A stretch of DNA of 64,000 bases from Bacillota bacterium (lineage in GTDB: Bacteria > Bacillota > UBA4882 > UBA8346). Shown one piece after another: positions 15,795-24,714 of the stretch. The notes beneath the pieces are model-generated. The model did not search any database. It was given only the letters and a program-made list of their open reading frames with translations, and was not told where the DNA came from. The stretch covers positions 1 to 64,000 of the forward strand of contig JAEZFP010000070.1 of the NCBI GenBank assembly GCA_023417475.1. Direction: 5' to 3'. Numbering within the stretch: position 1 is the first letter of the stretch; each line of letters opens with the position of its first letter. A program made the position numbers and the translations under genes.

Positions 15795-16212
15795 CGTCGC
15801 CAGTCCCACCTTCGGCATTATCTCTTCCAAGTGAAAATACATCGAATTTTTCCGGGTTATGGGTTCCCGGACTCTTATAGTGCAACTCCCGTCCCCAGGG
15901 GTCTTTGGGGATTTTTCCATCTTCCAAATACGGTCCATTCCAGTTCTCGGGAACCGGCGGTTGAGCGGGTTTCTCAGTCAACGCCTTCAACCCTTGCTCG
16001 GTGCTTGGGTAGCTTGAATTATCGATGTAATATGTATTCAAAACGCTTTTTAAGGCGTTTACTTGAGCGACTGCGGCGTCCCTTTTTCCTTTATTCAAAT
16101 TTTTAATGATATTCGGCGCCACCATCGTTAGGATAAAAGCAAGTAATGTCAATACCGCTAAAATCTCCAATAGTGTAAACCCGCGTTCGTTCTCTTTTTG
16201 ATTCCAATTCAC
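15772..16212 (-). CDS. gspG: GspG major pseudopilin
   Basis: A 146-residue major pseudopilin. The N-terminus has ENERGFTLLEILAVLTLL. The C-terminal half has the full GspG signature: YPSTEQGLKALTEKP, WNGPYLEDGKIPKDPWG and a calcium-loop end FDVFSLGRDNAEGGTGDDADVGNW split across the last 25 residues. This signature separates T2SS from type IV pili and competence pili, and is unusual in a Gram-positive-type lineage. It sits after gspF and before gspH. Confidence 0.95.
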   Translation of the reverse strand: MNWNQKENERGFTLLEILAVLTLLAFILTMVAPNIIKNLNKGKRDAAVAQVNALKSVLNTYYIDNSSYPSTEQGLKALTEKPAQPPVPENWNGPYLEDGKIPKDPWGRELHYKSPGTHNPEKFDVFSLGRDNAEGGTGDDADVGNW

Positions 16213-16227
16213 TTGGATCCTCTCCCT

Positions 16228-17445
16228 TTAACCCATTGTATTTATTGCGGAATTCATATTCAGTATCGGTAGTAATATTGCCACTGCTAAAATGGCGATG
16301 ACTCCAACCATGATCAAGATCAACATGGGTTCAAAAATGGCTAAAAACATACTTAACGAATGTTTGACCTCGCCATCGTACGTCTGAGCGACCTGGTCCA
16401 ACATCTCGACAATGGCGCCGCTTTCTTCGCCGACTCCGATCATTTCGATGGCGAGCGTCGGAAACACTTTTGCCGCCGTCATGCTGTTAGCTAAAGTACC
16501 GCCCTGTTTGACTTGCTCCTCGACTCCCAATAATGCGTTGCCCAAGACGGCGTTGTCGACAATCTTGGCGGTGATATGTAATCCCTCCAAAATTGGAATG
16601 CCACTGCCGCTGAGCAATCCGAGCGCCATTGTCATTCTGGCTGTCGCCACCCGTAACAAAACCGGTCCAATCAAAGGGATTTTTAATTTCATCCGGTCAA
16701 TCCGTAACCGTCCCTCAGGATTCGACTGTTCCCGGATAAACCAGATTCCGCCCGCAATCGCGAGCAACACCAAAACCCAACTGTATTGCCATAACCCGTT
16801 TCCGACAACCATTACCACTTTGGTAACCAAAGGCAATTCCGATCCCATATCCTTAAAGATACTTTGAAATTTCGGAATCACCACGCCGACATAAAAGAAG
16901 ATCGCCGCGATGCTGGCAACCAGCACAATCAGGGGATAAAACAAACTGCTGACAATAAACCGGCGCAGGCTGATCTCCTCATGGATATACTCGCCGAGCC
17001 GTTTCAACACTTGCGGCAAGAGACCGCCGGCTTCGCCGGCGCGAACCATGTTGATATAAATCTCCGGAAAATAATGCGGAAATTTTTCGAGCGCCGCAGT
17101 GAATGACAACCCCTCCTGCAGGGAACGGCGCAACTGGAGGATCGTGGCGGTGGTCTCCGCTCCAAGACTCAGGCGTCCCATAATCGCCAGTGCCTTTTCG
17201 AGCGGGACACCCGAAGCCAGGAGATTTCCCAGTTGGCGCGTGAAATTCAACCGGTCCTGAGCTGACATCCGCTTTGTAAACGACCACTGGAATGCGCGGA
17301 GCGTCGCGGATTCTTCTTTTATTTCAAGCGGGAATTTCCCTTCGCTTTTCAACTTGATTAGCAGCTGTTCCCGTGACTCGGCTTCAGCCTGCCCGATCTC
17401 GATTCGACCTTGACGGTCCGCAAAACGGTAAGAAAACTGCACCAA
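16228..17445 (-). CDS. gspF: GspF inner-membrane platform protein
   Basis: A 405-residue polytopic protein of the GspF/PilC family with two repeated cytoplasmic domains (LTRQLGNLLASGVPLEKAL pattern near 85 and LGLLSGSGIPILEGL near 290) and three membrane helices (about 170-190, 220-235 and 375-395). It anchors GspE and the pseudopilus at the inner membrane. Each domain has the usual GE motif (RAGEAGG, GVGEESG). It is 13 bp after gspE. Confidence 0.92.
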   Translation of the reverse strand: MVQFSYRFADRQGRIEIGQAEAESREQLLIKLKSEGKFPLEIKEESATLRAFQWSFTKRMSAQDRLNFTRQLGNLLASGVPLEKALAIMGRLSLGAETTATILQLRRSLQEGLSFTAALEKFPHYFPEIYINMVRAGEAGGLLPQVLKRLGEYIHEEISLRRFIVSSLFYPLIVLVASIAAIFFYVGVVIPKFQSIFKDMGSELPLVTKVVMVVGNGLWQYSWVLVLLAIAGGIWFIREQSNPEGRLRIDRMKLKIPLIGPVLLRVATARMTMALGLLSGSGIPILEGLHITAKIVDNAVLGNALLGVEEQVKQGGTLANSMTAAKVFPTLAIEMIGVGEESGAIVEMLDQVAQTYDGEVKHSLSMFLAIFEPMLILIMVGVIAILAVAILLPILNMNSAINTMG

Positions 17446-17458
17446 TCGTCACACTCCA

Positions 17459-19144
17459 TTAATCCTGTGTCACGCGTAATACTTCCGGTAGGGTGGTAAT
17501 CCCATTTCTTACTTTACGCAAACCATCTTGACGCAGCGTGGTCATCCCTTGCCCCAGGGCAGCCTCGCGAATCCGGCCGGCGCTACTGCGTTCCATCACC
17601 AACCGTTCAACTTCCTCGGTTGTTTTTAACATTTCAAACAGTCCGATCTGGCGACGGTAACCGATAAAATTACAATGTTCGCAACCAACGCCATGGTAAT
17701 ATACTGCGTTGGGATCATCTTCCCCCAGCAAGGCGACCTCTTGTTGGTTTAAATGATAAGGCTTTTTACAATGGGGGCAGATCTGCCGAACCAGTCGCTG
17801 GGCCAACACCCCACGGACCGTGGAGGCAACCAGAAATTCCTCGACTCCCATATCGATCAGTCGCGTAAACGCGCTTGGCGCATCGTTGGTATGAAGTGTC
17901 GCCAATACCAAATGGCCGGTTAGGGCCGATTGAATGGCAACTTCGGCTGTTTCGCGGTCCCGGATTTCGCCAACCAAGATGATATCGGGGTCATGCCGGA
18001 CGATCGTCCGCAATCCCTGCGCAAACGAAAAGTCTACTTTGGCGTTGGCTTGCATCTGATTGACCCCTTTTAACTGGTACTCAATGGGGTCTTCAATTGT
18101 GATAATTTTTCGGGAAACATCATTTAACTTTTGCAAGGCCGCATACAATGTTGTGGTCTTGCCGCTCCCGGTCGGTCCGGTGACTAAGATCATACCGTGA
18201 GGTCTGGCGATTAAGTCATCGAAAATCGCCAAATTGTCAGCGAATAAACCCAATTGATCGAGATTTAATAAAATACTTTCACGGTTCAATATCCGTAGTA
18301 CGGCAGCTTCCCCATGCAAAGTCGGGGCGACGGCTACCCGTAAGTCAAGATCGCGTAAATCAAGCCTGATCCGAATCCGTCCATCCTGAGGAATGCGCCG
18401 TTCGGTAATATCCATTCCGGCCATTAACTTAATCCGGGAGATCACTGCCGCGTACAAATTTTTTGGTGGAGAATGCGTTTCCTGCAAGACGCCGTCAATT
18501 CGATAGCGAACTTTCACCTCATCTTCGAAAGGCTCGAGATGAATATCACTGGCGCCGGCTTTAACGGCGCCGGCAATAATGGTATTGACCAAGCGAATGA
18601 TCGGCGCCTCATTCGCCAAATTCTCCGGAGCAATGGAACTCGCTTCGAGATCAGAATCATTATGAAACTGACTTAATTGACTTTCATCGATATCTTCCAG
18701 CACTGCCGCTACCGACTGCAACGATGCGCCGTAGAAACGGTTCAAAGCTTCCGCAATCTGTTGCGGCGAAGCAACCGCCAGTTTAATCTTGTACTTTATC
18801 AGACTTGCTAACGTATCAATTCCCTCAAGGTTGAGCGGATTGGCGGTTGCAATCGTAACCCGACCGGCATTGAGCTGAATCGGAATTACTTGATGACGTT
18901 CCGCTTGCCGCGGTGACAACACTGTCAAAATCTCCTGATTCAAGGTCAGTTCCAGCGGTTTGCAATACGGTAGTCGCAGTTGGATTGCAAGCGCTTGGGC
19001 CAGTTGTTCTTCATCAATCAACTGCATCTCGATTAGCAATTGCCCTAATGGCATTTTCACCGTTTTTTGCCTGTCCAGTGCCGTCGCTACATCTTGTGGA
19101 GTAATAAACCCTTGATCAGTTAAGATCTTGCCGATTTTCTCCAT
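17459..19144 (-). CDS. gspE: GspE/PilB-type secretion ATPase
   Basis: A 561-residue cytoplasmic ATPase that powers pseudopilus assembly. The N-terminal MshEN-type domain (about 1-140) is followed by the core: SDIHLEPFEDEVKVRYRIDG near 199, Walker A GPTGSGKTT (323-331), Asp box IITIEDPIEY, Walker B-like ILVGEIRDRETAE and His box. A zinc site follows (CPHCKKPYH with GCEHCNF). The ATG at 19144 has GGAG 6 bases upstream. This is the first gene of the gsp operon; a terminator and a MITE-like element lie upstream, so its promoter is probably in 19145-19228. Confidence 0.93.
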   Translation of the reverse strand: MEKIGKILTDQGFITPQDVATALDRQKTVKMPLGQLLIEMQLIDEEQLAQALAIQLRLPYCKPLELTLNQEILTVLSPRQAERHQVIPIQLNAGRVTIATANPLNLEGIDTLASLIKYKIKLAVASPQQIAEALNRFYGASLQSVAAVLEDIDESQLSQFHNDSDLEASSIAPENLANEAPIIRLVNTIIAGAVKAGASDIHLEPFEDEVKVRYRIDGVLQETHSPPKNLYAAVISRIKLMAGMDITERRIPQDGRIRIRLDLRDLDLRVAVAPTLHGEAAVLRILNRESILLNLDQLGLFADNLAIFDDLIARPHGMILVTGPTGSGKTTTLYAALQKLNDVSRKIITIEDPIEYQLKGVNQMQANAKVDFSFAQGLRTIVRHDPDIILVGEIRDRETAEVAIQSALTGHLVLATLHTNDAPSAFTRLIDMGVEEFLVASTVRGVLAQRLVRQICPHCKKPYHLNQQEVALLGEDDPNAVYYHGVGCEHCNFIGYRRQIGLFEMLKTTEEVERLVMERSSAGRIREAALGQGMTTLRQDGLRKVRNGITTLPEVLRVTQD

Positions 19145-19228
19145 TGTAACTCCAGTTTAATAATTTATTTATAATTTCGCCAACACTTTGTTTTTTCCTT
19201 GCGATTGGAATTGAAATATCTATGAAAA

Positions 19229-19260
19229 AACGCTGCCTTCATAAATCAAAAAGCAGCGTT
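19229..19260 (-). terminator. Terminator of the beta-barrel gene, displaced by an insertion
   Basis: Stem AACGCTGC/GCAGCGTT with a T-run on the minus strand. The MITE-like element at 19264-19386 lies between this hairpin and the gene it should serve (19425-20060). Confidence 0.75.
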
Positions 19261-19263
19261 GAG

Positions 19264-19386
19264 CCAAGCCACTGAAAAACCTCCGCTCCGAAGGATTGTC
19301 CCACAATATATAGTGGGTTGCTTGTTTTTAGACTATCAATAGATTGTCGGTCAATGTTATTTCGAGCAGTTTTTTCAGTGGCCTCC
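19264..19386. mobile_element. MITE-like element, copy 1
   Basis: About 123 bp with terminal inverted repeats GCCACTGAAAAA/TTTTTTCAGTGGC and an inner inverted repeat around GATTGTC and GGTCAAT. It is nearly the same as the elements at 58297-58415 and 61901-62017 (shared blocks AACCTCCGCT and TTATTTCGAGCAGTTTTT). It is flanked by the direct repeat CGTTGAG at 19257-19263 and 19387-19393, a likely target duplication. It encodes no protein. Confidence 0.8.
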
Positions 19387-19424
19387 CGTTGAGCGCATTA
19401 TTCTTTGCCAATTATCCGTTTCCA

Positions 19425-20060
19425 CTATTTCAAGTGAAACGTCGCTCCAATAATCCAATTTTTCATATCTACCAAACCGAAATTGATCGCTATTTGATTA
19501 TCCAACATTAATCGGGTCCCCACATTTACGTTATTGGTATCGGCTTCCAAAAGGAGTTGGACTTGCTTCACCGCTCCGCCGGTTACCTTGAAATTCTTAC
19601 TTATCCCACCAAACAGTCCGTCAAAAGCTCCGCCGCCGGCGCCGAGATAACCCCGAACACCGGATTCTTGAAAAGTCTTTGAAAGTACGATATATGGCGA
19701 AAAATCATCATTTCCAACATCTTCGATTCCGATGGCTAGCGCCGGTTGTGACGAGCTTTCATGCAATAGGCGAAATTTCCCGCGCAACGTTACATCGGTA
19801 TCGCGCGATCCATAATAATCTTTATATCCGTATAAGGCAATGCCCATCTCTACATCGTTTGCCAATCCCAAGTCCAAGTCGCCAAAAAATTGGTGGTCTT
19901 CGGCGACATTCAATCCCCATCCAAAAGCCCCCGGGCTCAGCGTCGAAGTCGTCGGAGTGACCATTAAATCCGTGACCCCAAACAATCCTTTCCCCAGCGC
20001 CATGGAACCGGTTACCAATGTCAAACTTAACCCAAGTACAAAAATAAAAACCTTTTTCAT
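19425..20060 (-). CDS. Predicted outer-membrane beta-barrel protein
   Basis: A 211-residue exported protein with a clear signal peptide (MKKVFIFVLGLSLTLVTGS, cleavage near ALG), then alternating beta strands rich in Gly and aromatic residues (GYKDYYGSRDTDVTLRGKFR, RGYLGAGGGAF) and the end IIGATFHLK. This looks like a small outer-membrane barrel and resembles YjbH/DUF-type barrel proteins; its role is not known. The ATG at 20060 has GGAGG upstream. With the T2SS operon just downstream it points to a two-membrane envelope. Confidence 0.65.
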   Translation of the reverse strand: MKKVFIFVLGLSLTLVTGSMALGKGLFGVTDLMVTPTTSTLSPGAFGWGLNVAEDHQFFGDLDLGLANDVEMGIALYGYKDYYGSRDTDVTLRGKFRLLHESSSQPALAIGIEDVGNDDFSPYIVLSKTFQESGVRGYLGAGGGAFDGLFGGISKNFKVTGGAVKQVQLLLEADTNNVNVGTRLMLDNQIAINFGLVDMKNWIIGATFHLK

Positions 20061-20238
20061 TGAGTACCTCCATTTTTTCCGAATGGCAGAAAATTTAATA
20101 ATTTCGCAAAAATATTACTTCAACTACCGTTTATTGTATTTGAAGGGTAAGGAAATTATCAACTTTCTTACAAAAATGGATTTCTGTGAAAAAGGTGTTG
20201 TTCCTGTTGGAAAATACAGGCGCAGTTGCAAACCGCCG

Positions 20239-20931
20239 CTAATTCAATTTAAAAGGATTGTAATCCGCGTTATAATCGTAATGATCTTCTGCCTCGCGTT
20301 TTTTCAACCATGCGGTCGCCCAATAAGTAAGCGGAGTCGCCGCCACTTCGTATAAAGTCTTGAAGATGTAATTAGACACCATGACCTGGATCACTAAGGT
20401 TCGCTCCCAAAGGCCGGCAAAGGCGATTACGACGAACAAGACCGAGTCGACCAACTCGCCAACGAGCGTGGAACCAATGGTTCGAGCCCAAAGATGTTTC
20501 CCTTGGGTAAGCACTTTCATGCGTGACATGATGAAACTGTTGCTGAATTCTCCGGCAAAATAAGCAACCATACTGGCCAGGGCAATTCGGGGCGCGGTCA
20601 TTAAGACGGTTTCATACGCTCCCTGCAGTTTCCATAACGGATCAGGCGGAATGATCCCCACCAGCCATACGAGCAAGGCCATAAACCCCAAGCCGACAAA
20701 GCCCGACCAAATTACCCGGCGGGAACGCTCGTAACCGTAAACTTCGGTAAGAATATCCGAAAAAATATAACTGAAAGGGAATAACAACGTCCCTCCGTCA
20801 AAACTAAAGGCGAAACCGGTAAAAGGCACCGGGATCCGGACCGCTTTCACAGAGACGATATTGCTGACCAACAATACCGCCACAAATAATCCCAAAATCA
20901 AATCAAAATAACGAAAATTCCTTTTTTCCAC
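20239..20931 (-). CDS. yhhQ: Queuosine precursor transporter (YhhQ/VUT family)
   Basis: A 230-residue integral membrane protein with about six helices, taken to import queuosine precursors such as preQ0 or preQ1. Family marks: LLVSNIVSVKAV, FPFSYIFSDILTEVYGY near 65, then GTLVGELVDSVLFVVIAF and a C-terminal helix followed by a polar tail (YNADYNPFKLN). The GTG at 20931 is 3 bp after the dxs stop and has GAGG upstream; upstream frame to 21015 overlaps dxs and is not used. It is the last gene of the isoprenoid operon. Confidence 0.88.
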   Translation of the reverse strand: MEKRNFRYFDLILGLFVAVLLVSNIVSVKAVRIPVPFTGFAFSFDGGTLLFPFSYIFSDILTEVYGYERSRRVIWSGFVGLGFMALLVWLVGIIPPDPLWKLQGAYETVLMTAPRIALASMVAYFAGEFSNSFIMSRMKVLTQGKHLWARTIGSTLVGELVDSVLFVVIAFAGLWERTLVIQVMVSNYIFKTLYEVAATPLTYWATAWLKKREAEDHYDYNADYNPFKLN

Positions 20932-20933
20932 TC

Positions 20934-22826
20934 TCAATACCTCGCTCGCATGCCGATGATCGGCCGATACTCCCGCATTACCGTCTGGCATATCCCTTCC
21001 ACATCTAAACCGCATCCTTGCAAGAGCAGTTCCGCCGGACCATGCGAAATAAATTGATCGGGAATCCCCAAATTTTTGAGACGGGAACTGATTCCTGCTT
21101 GGGCAAATAACTCCAGTATCGCGGCTCCAAACCCGCCGGCAACCGCATTTTCTTCAACTGTAACCAAACATGAATGCTGTTGGGCCAAGCTTACCAGCAG
21201 TTCACGGTCGAGCGGTTTAACAAATCGAGCATTGACAACAGTGCAGTCAATTCCCGACTTACGCAAGCGCAAGCCGGCTTCATAGGCGGGAGTGACCATT
21301 GAGCCAACCGCAACGATCGCCACCTCGCGTCCTTCAAGCAAAATTTCACCCTTGCCATACGGCAACGGCAGATACGTAGTCGGTCCTTGTAATAGCAGTC
21401 CGGTGCGGCGCGGATACCGGATTGCCACCGGCCTGTCCCACTCCAAAGCGTTATAAAACATATCCTGAAACTCACTGGCGTCCTTCGGAGCCATGATGGT
21501 GATATTGGGAATATGCCGCAAGTAACTCAGATCAAAAACCCCATGATGGGTTGGACCGTCGGCTCCGACAATCCCCGCCCGGTCCAACATCAAAACCACC
21601 GGTAGATTTTGAAGACAGACGTCGTGGAGAATCTGGTCATACGCTCTTTGCAAAAAGGTGGAGTAAATGGCAACAACCGGACGTAACCCCTGCTTCGCCA
21701 GTCCCGCCGCAAAGGTAACCGCATGTTCTTCGGCGATTCCAACGTCGAAAAACCGGTTCGGATACTGTTTGGCAAACGGCACCAACCCGGTCCCGTCAGC
21801 CATGGCCGCCGTAATCGCGACAATCTTGGGATTTGTCCTGGCCAAGTCGACGATGGTTCGGGAAAAGACCTCGGTATAACTCAAACTCGACTCCTCCGTT
21901 TTATTGCCGCTGGCAAGGGCGAAGGGACCGGTTCCATGAAATTTTTGCGGGTTTTGTTCCGCCAGTTGATACCCTTTGCCTTTAACCGTTAACACATGCA
22001 GTAAAACCGGACCGCCGTGGTTTGCGGCATCCCGCAAGCCGGCCTTTAACTCGGCGATATTGTGGCCGTCGATGGGACCAAGATAAGTAATCCCCAGTTC
22101 TTCGAACAAAGCCCCCGGAATCACCAGGTATGTCAAGCTGTCTTCAATCTTTTTCAAATACTCGACGGTTACTCTGCCTACCCGCGGAATCTTCCGGATT
22201 AATTCTTGAACGTCGGATTTGAGCCGGCGCAGCTTCGGGTTCATCCGGATCCAGGTCAGATAACGGGAAAGCGCTCCGACATTTTTGGAAATCGACATTT
22301 CATTATCATTTAGGACCACAATCATATCGGTCCGTAGATGGCCTAATTGATTCAACCCTTCAAAAGCCAAACCGCCGGTGAGCGAACCATCGCCGATCAC
22401 CGCAATAACCTTTTCGTTGCCACCCCGTAGATCGCGGGCTTTCGCAAATCCCAGCGCGGCCGAGATCGAGGTGGAACTGTGCCCGGTGCCAAACGCATCG
22501 TGCGGACTCTCGTCCGGTTTGGGGAACCCGCTGAGGCCTTGGTATTGACGAAGCGATCCAAATTGCCCGGCTCGTCCGGTCAAAATTTTATGGACATAGG
22601 ATTGATGCCCGACATCCCAAACGATCTGATCCCGGGGACTGTCAAAGACCGAGTGCAAAGCAAGGGTTAACTCAACTACGCCAAGGTTTGGCGCCAAATG
22701 TCCGCCGGTATGGGACACCGTCTCCAACAAAAGCTGGCGGATTTCAGTGGCTAACTCTCCTAACTGCGAAATCGTGAAGCGCTTTAAATCAGAGGGACTT
22801 TTCAAATTCTTTAGGTAGTCACTCAT
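20934..22826 (-). CDS. dxs: 1-deoxy-D-xylulose-5-phosphate synthase
   Basis: A 630-residue thiamine-diphosphate enzyme making DXP from pyruvate and glyceraldehyde 3-phosphate, the first step of the MEP isoprenoid pathway. Seen: GGHLAPNLGVVELTLALH, the ThDP site VIGDGSLTGG with LNDNEMSISKNVG, YLGPIDGHN, DVGIAEEHAVTFAAGLA and a C-terminal transketolase domain (AVAGGFGAAILELFAQ). The length is normal for the family. The ATG overlaps the stop of oapA by 4 bp (ATGA), so the two are coupled. The gene supplies precursors to the prenyl synthase at 24715-25797. Confidence 0.96.
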   Translation of the reverse strand: MSDYLKNLKSPSDLKRFTISQLGELATEIRQLLLETVSHTGGHLAPNLGVVELTLALHSVFDSPRDQIVWDVGHQSYVHKILTGRAGQFGSLRQYQGLSGFPKPDESPHDAFGTGHSSTSISAALGFAKARDLRGGNEKVIAVIGDGSLTGGLAFEGLNQLGHLRTDMIVVLNDNEMSISKNVGALSRYLTWIRMNPKLRRLKSDVQELIRKIPRVGRVTVEYLKKIEDSLTYLVIPGALFEELGITYLGPIDGHNIAELKAGLRDAANHGGPVLLHVLTVKGKGYQLAEQNPQKFHGTGPFALASGNKTEESSLSYTEVFSRTIVDLARTNPKIVAITAAMADGTGLVPFAKQYPNRFFDVGIAEEHAVTFAAGLAKQGLRPVVAIYSTFLQRAYDQILHDVCLQNLPVVLMLDRAGIVGADGPTHHGVFDLSYLRHIPNITIMAPKDASEFQDMFYNALEWDRPVAIRYPRRTGLLLQGPTTYLPLPYGKGEILLEGREVAIVAVGSMVTPAYEAGLRLRKSGIDCTVVNARFVKPLDRELLVSLAQQHSCLVTVEENAVAGGFGAAILELFAQAGISSRLKNLGIPDQFISHGPAELLLQGCGLDVEGICQTVMREYRPIIGMRARY

Positions 22827-23404
22827 TTAGCCTTTTTCACCTTTCGTGAGTTGGTTTTACTCTTTTTCTTGCTTTTTTTGGGGTTAAAGTCGGCCAAATT
22901 GAACAGTGCTAATAGTTTTCCGACAAAAAACACAATATCATTCGCCCGGTTCATGGCGTAACTCTTGCCAAACGCTTTGCCCCCGACGGTCAGCGCGGCG
23001 GCCAAGGCGATCATGATGGATCCAAGTAACTGTTCTTTTAACAAATGATTATATTGGTTGATATTGAGGGTGATGGCCGCAACCAAAACCCCGCCCAGGG
23101 TTCCAGCGATATCGCCAACCACGTCATTGCAAAAATTGGCGACACGGTCGGCGTGCCGAACTAAGTAAATGGCTTGTTTGGAACCGCTGACTTTATCCGA
23201 GGCCATAGCGTGGAATGGCATTTCGCTGGCCGCGGTCACCGCGGTGCCGATAATGTCAAAGATGATACCGGTGGTGATGATCACTCCCAAAAAGACCAAT
23301 GATAGCCATAACGATAAGGAAGTATTGAAAAAAAGCGAGATTATCAGGGAGATCGTAAACGTTAACAGGGCAGTGCGTAGCGCTTTGATCGTATTGCTAA
23401 ACAA
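22823..23404 (-). CDS. oapA: OLE-associated membrane protein OapA
   Basis: A 193-residue membrane protein with about four helices (roughly 8-28, 34-55, 98-118 and 125-145), a polar loop with conserved-looking charges (LVRHADRVANFCNDVVGD) and a strongly basic tail (KKSKKKSKTNSRKVKKAK). The size, topology and position between the OLE RNA and dxs match the known OLE-associated protein that binds and anchors OLE RNA at the membrane. The basic tail could touch RNA. The start is 28 bp after the terminator-like hairpin that ends the OLE RNA. Confidence 0.9.
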   Translation of the reverse strand: MFSNTIKALRTALLTFTISLIISLFFNTSLSLWLSLVFLGVIITTGIIFDIIGTAVTAASEMPFHAMASDKVSGSKQAIYLVRHADRVANFCNDVVGDIAGTLGGVLVAAITLNINQYNHLLKEQLLGSIMIALAAALTVGGKAFGKSYAMNRANDIVFFVGKLLALFNLADFNPKKSKKKSKTNSRKVKKAK

Positions 23405-23432
23405 GAAATCACCTTAAATCTGAATTTTACAT

Positions 23433-23458
23433 CAAAAAAGCGACCCTTAAAAGGGCCG
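23433..23458 (-). terminator. Terminator-like hairpin after the OLE RNA
   Basis: Minus-strand stem CGGCCC/GGGTCG (with one G-T pair) plus TT/AA, then six T. It sits between the OLE RNA and oapA, so part of the transcripts may end here while readthrough feeds oapA and dxs. Confidence 0.75.
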
Positions 23459-23485
23459 GACCGTCTCTTCGCTAAAATATGTATT

Positions 23486-24094
23486 GGAGATGGTATCTAC
23501 CGAGTAAAAATTGTGGCTTAGGTCCAGTAGGTTTTCCCAACAGACCTCCATTCCGTCGCCGGAACGGCGGTTTCCCTTTATGGTCTATCTGCCACGTCGC
23601 CGTTGGCAGGACTGGATTACCACTGAGTCCACACTGTAATCCCCGGTAAATCTCGATTACTCGAATAGCCTAGGAGTTTTCCTCAGCAGAAAGAGACATT
23701 TTCTAGCCTCTGTTGCAATGTTGGGTTTCAGATGGCAGAGAGCCGCTTGGTTCTGCAGAACTTTCGCCGCTTGATACCCATATCCTCCCAACCCGCTTCA
23801 AGGCAGGCTACACTGCACCGATACTAAGTACAAAGACCGTACCACATGCAGGTTTACCCCCAAGCCGTAGTTCACGCTTCGTTTTGCAACGGGATTCCCA
23901 CGCACTTGGGCCTCCACGGTGGTGGGGTCTACGCCCACATGCCATTGTGGATCGCCCCATCCCCTTAACCCCCAGCACCAACCCCCGACTGGGCGTCGGA
24001 AGCCAGCACCAGGGACTTCATCGATGTGCCCGCAACGGATTTTTAGGCCCGTCTTCAAAAATGGTCTTTCCGACTAGGATACTACACCATCTCC
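23486..24094 (-). ncRNA. ole: OLE RNA (ornate large extremophilic RNA)
   Basis: A 609-nt gene-free, strongly folded stretch. The 5' end GGAGATGGT (24086-24094) pairs with ACCATCTCC (23486-23494) at the 3' end, closing the molecule. Inner hairpins include a GNRA-type one, TTCCG-GCGA-CGGAA on the minus strand (23551-23564), and GGATTAC/GTAATCC (23614-23642). Length, closing stem and the gene order xseA-xseB-prenyl synthase-RNA-oapA-dxs match the known OLE RNA, which is membrane-bound through OapA and linked to stress responses in anaerobic and extremophilic Bacillota. A 168-codon open frame on the opposite strand is judged noncoding. Confidence 0.93.
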
Positions 24095-24103
24095 ATGACA
24101 AAT

Positions 24104-24132
24104 ATTATACCATATATTTATTATTCCGTGTA
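24104..24132 (-). promoter_or_regulatory. Promoter of the OLE RNA
   Basis: A perfect TATAAT (24104-24109, minus strand) preceded by TTTACA at 19-bp spacing. The expected start, about 7 bases downstream, falls within a few bases of the first stem nucleotide of the RNA. Confidence 0.72.
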
Positions 24133-24220
24133 AAAAGCTGTTACCATCTTTACCATGATAACGCAGTTCGTTGCGGCCATTCCCCGCTTTCGAGAACAAC
24201 GGCCGGTAAAATTTACTAAT

Positions 24221-24658
24221 TTATTTCATCAAAATAATGGCCATCACCACACCCAAGGTGGCCCCGGCGATTACTTCGACCGGAGTATGTCCGAGGAATT
24301 CTTTCAATCGTTCCTGGTGAAACTCTCCTTCTTCGAACAGTTCGTCAATGATTTTATTCAAAGTAATCGCCTGCCGGCTGGCGGCCAAACGAACGCCGGC
24401 CGCGTCATACATGACAACGACCGCGAAGATCAAAGCGATGGCGGTGATTGGATTATCCCAACCCATTTTAATGCCAACGGCCGTCGCAAGCGACGCCACC
24501 AAAGCCGAATGGGAACTGGGCATGCCGCCGGCCCCGGCGAACCGCTTGAAGTTGACTCTTTTTTCTTTGATAAAATAAAAAATGCCTTTTAAAAATTGGG
24601 CGAGAAACCAAGCCGACAAACAAGTCCACAAAATTTTATTATACGCCATTTCGCTCAA
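24221..24658 (-). CDS. Divergent PAP2 family protein (DUF212, YuiD-like)
   Basis: A membrane protein of about 145 residues with the PAP2-like signature GGMPSSHSAL (near 50), then MYDAAGVRLAASRQA and a C-terminal GHTPVEVIAGATLG. The family resembles phosphatidic-acid or undecaprenyl-diphosphate phosphatases, but activity is unproven. The TTG at 24658 follows GAGGAG at good spacing; in-frame ATG codons lie at 24670-side and at MAYNK, so the start is uncertain. It sits between the prenyl synthase and OLE RNA, as in other OLE loci, so a link to polyprenyl lipids is likely. Confidence 0.82.
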   Translation of the reverse strand: MSEMAYNKILWTCLSAWFLAQFLKGIFYFIKEKRVNFKRFAGAGGMPSSHSALVASLATAVGIKMGWDNPITAIALIFAVVVMYDAAGVRLAASRQAITLNKIIDELFEEGEFHQERLKEFLGHTPVEVIAGATLGVVMAIILMK

Positions 24659-24714
24659 AAAACTCCTCAAAGGTAATCCAACTCCCTTGGCTCAAGAGAT
24701 TTTCAAATCACCTA

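Noticed and set aside
23713..24219. A 168-codon plus-strand frame in the OLE region, and an 86-codon minus-strand one
   Set aside because: Both overlap the folded OLE RNA, have no SD or known protein pattern, and the locus matches OLE by order and size.
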